From assembly GCA_963978905.1 (NCBI GenBank), contig OZ022261.1, positions 27,277,686-27,341,685 on the forward strand: a stretch of DNA of 64,000 nt, written 5' to 3'. The translations under genes were made by a program, and so were the position numbers. Shown piece after piece: positions 45,801 to 57,800 of the stretch (position 1 is the first letter of the stretch; each line of letters starts with the position of its first letter). The DNA comes from Trichostrongylus colubriformis (Eukaryota; Nematoda; Chromadorea; Rhabditida; Trichostrongylidae). The notes under the pieces are model-generated. The model saw only the letters and a list, made by a program, of their open reading frames with translations. It searched no databases and had not been told where the DNA came from.

Positions 45801-48800
45801 CAATGCTGACGGTTTTCGGAGCTCGTGCGCTTCTCTCTGCTCTTGCGTGTCAAGGAATACTCGGAGCACTGTTCTCTTTGGGAAAGGCTAACCAAGTGCA
45901 CATCCTGACCGGCAAAGTCCATACATCTGAAGTTTATGTTAGGGAAGGGAGGCAGCGCATTTGAATACTAATCACTTCCTTTGTACTTTATCGATCCATT
46001 GATGTTCTTTAACACTTCAAGCAGCTCACTACCCTTCTATCTCTGGTGCTAAGTCGTTCATCAGAACGATCTACCAACCTAAGTACACAGAGCTGAAGCA
46101 TGAGGTCACCTTCAGCCCCAGCTTAGCCGAGATGTTGTCAAGAACTTGACGAATTGATTGTTCCGTTGAGCGCGAACAAGGGATCTAGGATCAGTTCGTT
46201 TTCCATGAGCAACTTCTTGATCAGGCTCAGCTACGAATCGATTTTTCCACATTCGTGTTCGCTTCCTGCTTGATCGGCTTGATCAGCTCGATGTCATCAG
46301 CAAAGCGAAGGTGATGCCCTTCGCTTTCTTCCACTCTCATCCCATTCCAGTTGACGAACGACATTCTTGAGGGTAGGATCGCTCAAGAAGAACGTAATCA
46401 AATTCCATAAACTCAGATCTTTCATTCAATGGTGACAGTCGGAATCGTATCGGCTTATGGGTCTCATTATTACATTTTTGTTCTTAGAGATGACTATAAG
46501 AAAGTAAATATTGCAGAAGTCCTCTGCCTTGGCAATGAGTCATTCTAGTAAGAGTTTATTCCTGCTCTGTCTACTCACGCCAAATTCGATTTGCCTGGTC
46601 TTCTCGTCGTCGTACAGCCATATGCGGCAAATATGTGCTCTCGTTTTCACATTTACTCTAGCACACGTCACTTCCGCAAATTGGATTGAATTTTGAGCTA
46701 CTCACCGTTGTTCTGCGCTGCCTGGTGGAGGACAAATTAGCGCTTAACATGATACAGACACCAGTACCCATAACGAGACGCATGTGAGCGCCAAACTAAT
46801 ATTCTTTGAGGGAACATGGGTCAATTCACCCTCCAAGCCGTCTACATAAAAGTGTAAGGCAAGCAGATCGCAATTTTCGAGGCATCCGGAATCCAATTGA
46901 AAGTTGAGCAAAATAAGGCTGTGACTTATCCCACCTAGAGGCGGATGACCTGCCGTACACACTTCGCATGATCCATCATGAATTTGTGCGTACATTGAAA
47001 TATTGCTCACAGGTTGAACTTACTAATATGAGACACCTGCTGGTAAATATAATAGTGAAGGTAAATAAGCCGCTTTTACAACAGTTCCCATACTTCCCAT
47101 CCTTGAAGGCAGTGAAGGCAGTTCTCTCGAATGAAAAAAAGCACAGTGGGGTTTTCATGAAGATTGATCAGAATATTTGCAGTCAAAAAGTTTTGCGCTT
47201 TACTATGCATGCAATATTTCACCTATGCTCACTCGCACACCACCCAAACAAGGTTTTACACATTGTAGAAACATTAGCTTCATTTGAGCTCTCGGTACCT
47301 CCTGTCCTTACATCCTAACCCTAATTGAGAGTCTTCAGAGCACTCAGTCTGGACGTTTTCGTTCTGTAAATCATAGAGACAATACGCTGATCATAGACTA
47401 TTTCCGAATGGAACTCGTAATCCGTTGACCGCATCAGTAAAATCATACACGAATCTGATCCTACGCTTTTCACACTCCTAGCGAAGGCATAGTCATACGC
47501 AGCCTGTACAGCTAGGGTGTGTGGCGATTGGTCGGATATTCCAGCGGCCGCCCGTGGCGAGTGCGAGTTGCTTGTAATCTTATCTCTCGAAATAGCAGCA
47601 ACCACAACATAGGCGATTTTTCGAAGCTTAGAACCTGCAATTCTTGAAGGTCCCTCACGCTACCAGTCCATTCCATCCTGCGTGAAATTTCAAACGACTG
47701 CGGCAAGTCGTACTGACGGCGCCGCGAGTGCGACGCGGCGAAGCGAAAACTCTACCAAACGCCACACAACCGTTCAGCTACGGCAGGCTTTACTTCCAAT
47801 GGCTGCCTTATGTGCATTAAATGCATGAAAGATCACCGATCTGAGCTTGCAACTGCAATAATAACAAAAGACGATTCTCATATATCATCTGAGTTAGGAA
47901 ACCGCTCGCTGATTGCAAAGTAGTAATGTCATAATTCCTGACGCTTCAGTGAACAAAGGTCGAGGTGCACAAGATAGTAATTACGCGCTGAAATAGTTCA
48001 CTGACGTGTGGCCACTTAGGCAAGCCTATCTTGCGATGGTTTGGGTATATAATTGCTTGGCGGGCTCCAAGCTCTCTCATTTCAGAATATTGACAATGTT
48101 TATAGCTCTCTCAGGTTTTGTTTTGCAAAGAAGTATTATATGATAGTACATCAACAGTCGTGGTAATTAATCTTTAACAAACGAATCCGTACAGAGGCAG
48201 ACATTGTAGGGATTTTGTGACTTCATGTTCCCTCAGTTCGAGAAGTATGCTCCGTAGTTCTTCAGAACCACGAAAAAAAAATCGAAAAACATTACACTCG
48301 TTCGATAGGAGATCTATAGAAATGAGTTTTAAGCTAATAGGATGTTCGATGAAAGTGAAAAACTAATCCGAAAATGCGGTTTGCACAGCTCGAAAAGCCT
48401 TCACAGCTGTGGGCGATAGCAATTCTATTGTTTTTTTTACGAAAAGGAATTCTACGTAAATCAAAAAGTCATGAGCTGAACACTAAATAAATTTCTCGAA
48501 GGGTGCTTCTCTTGGGAATTGACGGGTCGGGAAAGGATCCGGTTCTATGAAACAGTAAAAAATTAATACAACTAGGCCTGAGCCAGCGTAGCGCGCTCTG
48601 TTTGAGGAGCACATCTCGCTTACCTTGAGCAGCGTTACCAACAAAATTTCTGGTTTTGAAGTTTCCACGGTTTCAACAAGATCTTTTTTCTCGGGAAGCA
48701 TTTACCATCCCTCCTTGCATTTCATGCGTGACCTCACCTAACTCCATTCAAACTGCACCGATTGCATGCGAAGTATGGGCACGTTAACTAGTTCCTGATA

Positions 48801-51800
48801 TATGAGAAAAATGACTTCATCATTCACGTCGTCAAATAAGGAGTAAAGAGGCCATTTCTGCTGAGAGCAATCGATTCCCAAATTTAGCGATCGTCCACGA
48901 AAATTGCCATTCCAAATAACGTCCACGGATTGTGCGAAAAAAAGTTAAGAGCAAAATTGACTTTGACGACTCTGCAGCAAATTCACTTCCAAAAACTTTC
49001 CTTTTTTATGCTGCAAATGCCATTCGCGAGCATTAGTCAGCGTGTGTGTTGATTGGTTCTGATATTACTGGACCGTAAACCAAGGGTTATGGAATTCGTC
49101 ATCCTAGCCAGATAATTTTTTCCGGGTGCGGAGACGGCGATTAATTTAGATAGTCTTTCCTATTATGTCCCGCCTGTAGCGATCACTGATGGCGTTCGTC
49201 GACTAAAAATCACGTAACAAACCGTATAAAGTGTTATGGCTTACCATCGGGCCATTTGATAAGGAATGTCGCTTTTTTTTAAGAAAACATTTTTCTCATG
49301 AAGTCTCGAGCTTGAGCAGCATGTTTCATATCATCCAAAAAAGTTATACTAGGATGCTGAGTTATGGGCAAAAGCTTCGGTGTCGGACGGGACCCGAACC
49401 CGCACTCCATGCTTTTCGGGCATATGTGCTTATCCATTACACTACCGACACCCCTTTCACCTTAACTCAGCTTCTGAATGGTATATTTACCTAGCTTATC
49501 AGCACTCATACGTATGACGTGTTAGCCGGCTGGCCAATATTGGCATCGAACCGTGAAGCTGAAAACTTGAGTAGATACTGATTTTGATATTTTTTGATTT
49601 TATATAGCTACTGATTATCGCCGCAGCGCGATGCGAAAGTTACTACTAGGATGCTGAGTTATGGGCAAAAGCTTCAGTCCAAAGGCTCGTTTCAAAGGTT
49701 CTGTTCAAAAACTTTTGCTCATAACTCAGCATTCTAGTAGTATTTTTCATATCGCGCGCTGCGGCGATAATCAGCAACTATCTAAAATCAAAAAATATCA
49801 AAATCATCAAAAGGTCCATCTGCTCTACAGAGAGGTATTTACAGTTTCTGAGTGTTCTAAAACGGGCTGATTCTAACGCCGGTGAAGTGGTAGGTTCAGT
49901 CGACACAAAATGACCAAATAGCACCGCAAAAATTGCACATACCTCTCTGAAGAGCAGGAGAATCTCTCACGCATGAGCTGTAAGATGCTGCATGAGCGTG
50001 TAACTTTACACGAAAAAAAATACCCCTAAAAACCACTGCTTATGGAATGACCCAATAGTATTAGGCGTGCACCCTTTATCAGGGTTTCGGGTGTCTACCC
50101 TTTTGTCAAGGTTTCGCACGATGATGAGCGGCGTACGACGTAGTGTGTGCGAGCTATGCGTGTCGCGGTAGTTGGGTCTTAGAACGATTACACGCTAATG
50201 CAAGGGGCGCAATACGCAGTTAACTTGTAATCGCTTCGGAACCTAACAACATGGCGCCTTTAGCTCGTCCGCATTGCTTCGCTTGCGACATGCCGCTGTG
50301 CGAAATCCTGCCATAAGGAAACCCACCCAATAGTATTGTTTGTGCATTCAACTTCTAGTATAATCAACTGAAGACACTGTAATGGGTTAATTTTAGGGAA
50401 ATAAATTCGTAACTTGGATGTTAAGCGAGCCCTTGAATTCATGTGTTCCCTCTTTGACTCTTTGAAACACGCCAGAGGTCGACAGATGAAACAATTTTTC
50501 CTACTGTTCTATCGTTGCTTCATAACTATTGGCCATGAGTAATTTCAGCGTGTTTTCGGACAAACTGATGATACTGTCGGTCAACATGCTTTGAAAGGCA
50601 ACATCGCAAATCGCTCATGGTATAGAGACTAATTAAATTCGTTTCCGCCTGATGGATACGGCGATCACCGTGGATAAAAGCAAATTGGGTGCAGATTCTT
50701 TTGAAAACAAAGACACACATCGTGAACAAAGCTAGGTATTCCTATGGACAAGCACTACGATAAACTCTTTCAGAACACAGACGCGACTTTGACAAGGCTT
50801 ATGTCGGGCATACAGCAGTTATAGGATTTTTACGGAAAGGATGGAAGTGATGTTACCTTTGGTCGTCGGGGTAGGGGTAGATCAGAGAATAGTTACCAAT
50901 TATTTTTTGGTGCAGTTTTCCATTGCAATAAGTTTTTTTCATAGTTACCAATTATTTTTGGTGCAGTTTTCCATTGCAATAGTATATTATGCTACTGCAT
51001 TTCACTCCGCAGATGCATTACTCATTCCAGAATGCTGCAAACAACTAGGCTTTTGTAATAAATACAGAGTGACTTCACGTTTAAAGACATCATTAGGGGT
51101 AGGCAATAGTGGAGAAATCCCAAGAAGAAGTCACTCACATGGTAGTCCTGGGCCTAAGAAGGCTATCTGCGGCGAAATCCCGGTGAAAAAGCGCCCCTCC
51201 GAGCTGTAGAAGCGCTGCAAAACGGCGAAGCGTTCAGGGGCTCCGCCTCTGCCACTCAGTGGTTCCGCCTCTCGATGACGTAATTCCCGATTGATTGGGG
51301 TGAGAGCGGTCGAGGAGATGGGGTAGGATCGGGGATTTTGCGGCGCGCTTTCGCAGTTTTAGCGTGAAACTCACTCAAGAAATAGATGTTGTCGTCTTTC
51401 CAAACAATTCCCCTGTGTTTACTTGGGAACATGCCAATGGAAAACTAGATCAGACTACTCCCCTCTTGACGGACAGGTCGTCCGCTTCGAGAATCAACAG
51501 TGGAAAGGGGGTCCTATTTCTCGGGTTTTAGGCCAATTCCATCCGCTTTTTCTTCACTGTCCTATTGCTAGGCATCTCGGCTTTCATATGCACTATTTCT
51601 TTTACTTTTCGTCCGACTTTCCCCTAATGATGCCTTTAAGCAATAAGTTACAGTTAAAATCTACTCACTATCTCTTACTATCCTATTATCCTCACATGCT
51701 ATACCAGTGAGTAGTGTAACTCGTAGAATAGTTTCAATTGAAAATCACACTATTCGGAGAGGAAAAATGTTTCGAGCACCCCTTCATGCCCCCTCCAACC

Positions 51801-54800
51801 TGCATGCTGCTCCAAAACTCTTGTACTTGTGGACTCCTCCGGTATCATAATTGTTGCCCTTTGCCTGATGAACTACGCGAATTCCTTTCATAACTCAGGC
51901 TTTTGTGTCAAAGAGTCAAATGCATTGTTCTATTTTTGAGAACTATTTATGCACTTCAAGGGAGCAGAAGGAGTAGAGGCATTGCGCAGTTTGTCCTGCT
52001 GCTTAAAGACACCGGAAGGGCGTAATTCTGGCCTGCGGTAGAACAGAAGTAGTTCGGATGAGTTTAAAAGGCCGCTATTGCACAAACTCGCCAATTTGAC
52101 GCCTTGGCATGGTGCCAGGAGAAGATCTTTTCATTATAATATGTTCTTCCTTTTACTTTTTCCTTTGTTCTTTCTTATATTGTTTCTAGATGTACTTACA
52201 TGTATGCTAATATAGTTGGGAATGGCCACTCCACTGCGCTGGGAGTCAGGTGCTACAACTAACGTTGGCCCGCGGCCATCTCCTACAGCGGACAACTCGG
52301 AAAGTCAGTGTGTTGATGCGAATGGGATGCGAGTACACACCGCAGCATCGCGCTTTTTAATCCGGGTTTTTCGCCGATTATCGCTTCTCACCTTGGGTGT
52401 TCGTAACAAAATGCCCATTTCTTTGTATCTTCCTCTTGTTTCACCCCTTCCGGTTCCTTTAAACTTCTCTGCTCTTCAAACAATCTATTTGAGTGACTGG
52501 TGAGAGGTGGATAGCTGTGTTTGTCAATCCCTCTGAGCCATGGAGAAACGATCCAAGAAGCTAGACCTAATTCTCCGACTCACAACGAGCCAAAAATTGG
52601 TTCAGGAGTCATTTTGCCAGTCAACACCTGCAGAAGAGAATGGAATCACGAACAAAGGAGCACGTCAACATCAAAATCCTCTCCTTTTACATATGAATAA
52701 TGACGTCGATCATAAGCAGCTCGAAAACTGGGGAGCGGATGACTTGCTTACTAGTGCTGTTTCCACGAAGTTGATAAATGAGATCTCAGTTCATCCTATG
52801 CCTCGAACCTTTCCGTTGTTTTCGAAGGCCCAGATAAGACCGATTGTGGAAACCTTAGAATAGGGCGGAGGGGGGGGGGCGATGGGCCGCGGTCGGGGTT
52901 ATAAATCTAAAAAATCACTGAGAAGAGGGCATCGGAGCGGTAACTAGCGCTGATCATAATCTTTAGCATAGTTTCAACGGCAGCTTCCTTGGGCGCTGTT
53001 TCCCGTAGCAATATGACCTAACATTGAAAGCTTAAAACACATATGTAAGCATCACCGAAGAATATCAGCTCAAGGTGCCAGTCCACAGCTCCTCATTTCT
53101 GTAAGATCAGCGGGTTTTTCAGTACATCACCTAGGATTCATTCATTCTCAGTTTCCTTTTGTAATTCAAAAAAGTAGTAATCAACTTTCTGTCTCACGAA
53201 TATGTTTCGCTTTAAAGACTCCAGAGGCGGTTTGCCAAAACGTTGGCTGGAAGAATAATTATTGTAACAATTTTGGAAGGTCAGCACAACCAGTTCTTCT
53301 ACTAGAGAAACCGAGATTAATAGAGAGAAGCACATGGAGCATTTTCCCTAGTTTCCATGTCGCGTTGTGACGGTGTTTGAATTTTCGCTTTACGGACCGC
53401 TCGTCTAGGGTGCGCTCCGCCCACTGTGTCCGGCCCAGTTCCATGTCTTTTAAAAACTCACGGCTGAACCTATTCCATCTTTCATCCAATGTGTCAATGG
53501 GACGCAATTAATAATTTTCGGCATGAGGACGGAGTATTTCAATGCACACTGCGCCCACGGTGAGTGGAGCTAAGCTTCGTTCATATGCGCTCCTTACTTC
53601 TTCTCCCATGCCCTACCCATCCATAACTTGACCCCAGTTGTTTTTTGTGTAATTCCTAATTCGTGACAGATAGGGAGACGTTCAGAGGGACGGATAGACG
53701 ACACATGAAGCATTTAATTTATAGTAGGGATGGTAGAACACTCCAAATAAAGGGTGCCTACAAAGTATGGTTCGCTAATTTTTCGCTCAAACTAGTAGGA
53801 GGACATAATTTTTAGTTGGATTTCGATATTCGATAGGCAGCGCGTACAGGAATAATTGACCAGGGGATCCTTCCAATAAGCGTTGCCTCTAGCCATGGTC
53901 CAGGCAACACTTTCCAGTGGGCTGCAATTATTTGGTATCAAATCCTGCAGCCCTCGTTCTGCGGGGCACTTTTTGAAACCATCCGAACAATAAAGACGGC
54001 AAATCACATGCTGCTCCTCGAACCTCATTACTGAAAGTCGACCCACCATTTGCCATTTTCAGGCATAAGTTTATGGTCAACATGTTTAATTCACACCATG
54101 TTTGATTTAATTGAGAGAGGGATCTCCATCTTCAGAAGCTATTTCACGTTGGTGGACTTTGTCGCTAACAGTAAAGCGAAGGAACGTACATAGTTGCTGT
54201 TTCACACTCCAGTGTAGCACCTACAGCTTATCGATCGATCGTCATTGGGCGGGGTGACGGTTGGGACACACGAATCTAGGCCGTGACCCTGTGACAGCCT
54301 GTGGCCTTTGCCCTGTGACATGAATAATTCAGACAATTTGACTATACAACGGAACAGACTTGCAAGGAGGACACGATTTACATGAACAAATTGTCTGAAT
54401 TATTCAAGGCTTAGGTCAAAGGCCCCAGGCTGTTACAGGGTCACGGCCTAGATTCGTGTGTCCCAACCTACACCCCCATTGGGCGCACTGTTTTGGGAGC
54501 CGTACTGAATGCTACAGAGCAGTAGTGCAAGCCAGAATAGTAGATGGTCGGCGCGTCCATGTACCACTTATAACATTGGATATACTGGTGCTTTTCTACA
54601 GCAATCACCAGACAAAGGATCGGTACTGACTGTCAATTGAATTGTAGCTGTTGCCGGTATCACTAGATCATTTGCTCGGTATCACTTGCTATTACCATAT
54701 TCCGGCTTTGCACTAAATTGAATGTTCGTTTAAGTCACGTGAAGAAAAGCTGGTGTTACCGCAACAATAGCTTCAGCATTCGAAACGAGCAAATTTATTT

Positions 54801-57800
54801 CGATTTCTGAATGTTTGTGTGCGTTTTTTTTTGTTGACCAACAATACACAACTTGGTAGCCTTGTCAGTGAGCAGTATGCCTCGAATCTACCAAAATAAT
54901 TGGTCAGGTCAGCGGAAATACCTGTAATCCATGTGCTCTTGACCACTGGCTGCTTTTGTATCAACGGAAACTTAAAACAATGAACTTCAAACATCACGCG
55001 TCGCAAATTCTCCCACTGCATCGATCACATACGGTCCAAAAAATCGAAATCGTAGCAGTAAATATGATGATGAAAACCAATCCTGGGGTCAAATCAAGTC
55101 GGGGGGGGGGGGGGGGGGGGAGACGCAATTTTGCGTCGACGTCGAAACTCCTTTCCCTCCCCAGGCTTAGGCTAAAATTGATATCTCCTTCTTCTACATA
55201 AAAAAGCATATGTCAAAGTATAGGTCTCATCTGCTTTAGCCTAAGCCTAGGGAGGAAAGAAGCTTTGACGTGGGTGCAACGTCGACGCAAAGTTGCGTCT
55301 CCCCCCCGACTTGATTTGACCCCAATCCTGTACGTACTAGAGAAAAAAATGTCCTAGCAACCTACAAAAGCAACGTGATATTACAGCATCGCCCGTATAA
55401 GTAGTGAATGCTTCGTACGACTTTCAAGAGGAAGCATAAGATGATTGCGCGCGGCTGCGCTGCGCATTACCTTTGGAGCGCGCTATCATAAGAATGCTGC
55501 CACTTAGGCAAATCTAGACCCATTTAGTAGAGTACAACTTTCGTTGAGCATTACCTTTTGATCATGGAGAACATATGAGAAGGTTTCGTGACAGTAATAA
55601 TTTTCATCACCTTTAACGATCGAGCAGATCCCGATCCCAGCTGAGATTAGTCAAAGTAATTGAAAACCGCGTGAGAACTTTCATCTTTCAACCACTGCAT
55701 TTTCAAATAACCTTCTGCAAATTATTGAGCAGTTTCAAAGTTACGGTGGATTAAATTATGCTAAAATGCACTTTAGTCACTGAGATCGAGCCGTAATAAT
55801 GAGGTAGGTAGTCGTGGAAAACACGTCCTCACAGAAACCACGAGAACTTGAAGAGAATTTTATTCAAGAATCTCTGCATCCCTCTGTCGCTCCGCGCACT
55901 TCACCTGAGTTCGATCGCACTTGACCTGAGTCAGACCGTATTAGCCCAGGATGCAGTATGTCGTCAGCTGCACCACATTAGTATTATAATTCTGCTATTA
56001 GAGTTCCCGCACTCCGTAAGCTCGTTGTACTTGAAGATGAAAAAACTTCACCATCTCTATATAACTAACAGTGAGAAATGAAGTCGCAAAAAGTGCTGAG
56101 TAAAGTTCATGGCTCACCCAAGTGTAGCTGTCTGCAACAGTGGATTGCTGTGGCGGATCACCAGAATGGAAGCGAATGGTTTACGCTTCCACGGTGACAA
56201 ACCCAGCATTTGGTAACGTTCAGCATCTTGTTTCAGTATATGTCAGCACCACTATATACCTGATAAGAAAAGGTTGCCCAAGTAAATGAGCTATAGGAGC
56301 GCTCGTGAAGTGACGGTCCCGCGACTGGATTAGGGTTAAACGGTGCATTCATTGCCTTACAATGGAAGGATGAGAGGTCGAAGTGGTCATTTGCAATAAG
56401 ACACATACCACTCGACGCGCTTTTTGACGTTGATTTCAAATCTGTATTCAAAATCTGCCGAACGATTCTCTGAATGGTGTTACGGAGGCTTTCTGAGTGC
56501 ACCGCCTCCACATGGATAAGCGTGTCCCTCACCCTCGCCTTATTGCTGACCTCTGAAGGTACGACCCTCCACCCTCTTATCCAAGCAGATACGACCCCCC
56601 TGTCGAGGAATCCTCGACTCTCGGTGTACCCTGCTCCCATAGCGCACCAATTAGGCGTTGTTGCGTAAAACGATTATGATATTCGCGCTCAGGAGTCGAA
56701 TTAACCCTCTGTGCAAATTTTAAGCCAAATTGACCTTCCGGTCTAACTTCGGAAAATTAGGGGTGACAATGGGGTAAGCGATAGTTTTTTGAAATATTCC
56801 TTAAAAATCCATCAATCATGGCAAGTATGACTTGAACATATTTAATACAGTAGCCAAAGACACCAAATGTACGTAAAAAGAGCCGAAAAGGCATTTACTC
56901 GGCAGGGTAAACACCCAACAGCCCACCAACTTTTCCGAAATTTGTTCAAACTTTCGAATTGGCTAAAAATTTGTCCCATAGTACAGTCCATTTCGGAGGG
57001 CCTGGTCAAATAGTATTATTTTTTCAGAAAAACCTCCATAACCGCACTCAGAGAATCGCTAGGCATATTTGGGATACAGATTCGAAATCAGCGTTCAAAA
57101 GCGCGTCGAGTAGTATGTGTGCCATTGCAAATGGTCACTTCGACCTGGTATCCTTCCTTTATTAGTCCTCGATATTATACAGGTCATACCTCCGCACTGG
57201 TCACTATTCACTTCGAATAGTATAGGAGGCAACTTGTACTTGCATATGCCACCACGTACCTGCGGGAGCCGCAGGATTTCCTTGATCCACATAATGGGTA
57301 ACAGATGGGTTTAGGAACCCTCAGGGAAGTCGTATTTCTGAAAGTTCCATTGAGGATTCCTCAATGGCCACCCCCTTTTGAGAAACTTTTGGATCGAGGA
57401 CGCCCTTCAAAAGAAGTTCGTCAATCGATATAGATACTTAATACCAAGTAACTCAAGCTAATAATGCTATCGATCATCGACTGACTTATTGGGGAGACGC
57501 CTTGCTGTTAGGAACCCGTGGGGGTGTATTTTCAAGCATGTTCCTCTACACTAAGCTTGACTCTGCCTACAACACTCCCCACCGGAGTCCCACGATCAAA
57601 CGGCACAGAATGTGTTCCTGCAAGTGCATTTCGCGGAGTAGACATTATCTTGTCACTCGTTACGAATTCCTCGGAGCACAGTGCAACTCGCGAACTCACC
57701 TGTGGTACTCAGTCTGATCACAAGGGAAGGAGGTGCGTGAATGATGTGGCAGAGCGGGAATAGCGTCAGGAGGTTCGCTCCAGCACAAAGTATGGATAGC

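Noticed and set aside
49379..49452. Functional tRNA gene on the minus strand
   Set aside because: The fold is good, but the anticodon loop lacks U33, the unit sits in repeat arms and a degenerate copy exists at 60.4 kb.
52540..52863. 107-codon gene in flp-5 intron
   Set aside because: No recognisable family; could be chance or a decayed fragment.
53792..54049. Mariner transposase fragment on the minus strand
   Set aside because: Only loose resemblance; catalytic motifs not identifiable.
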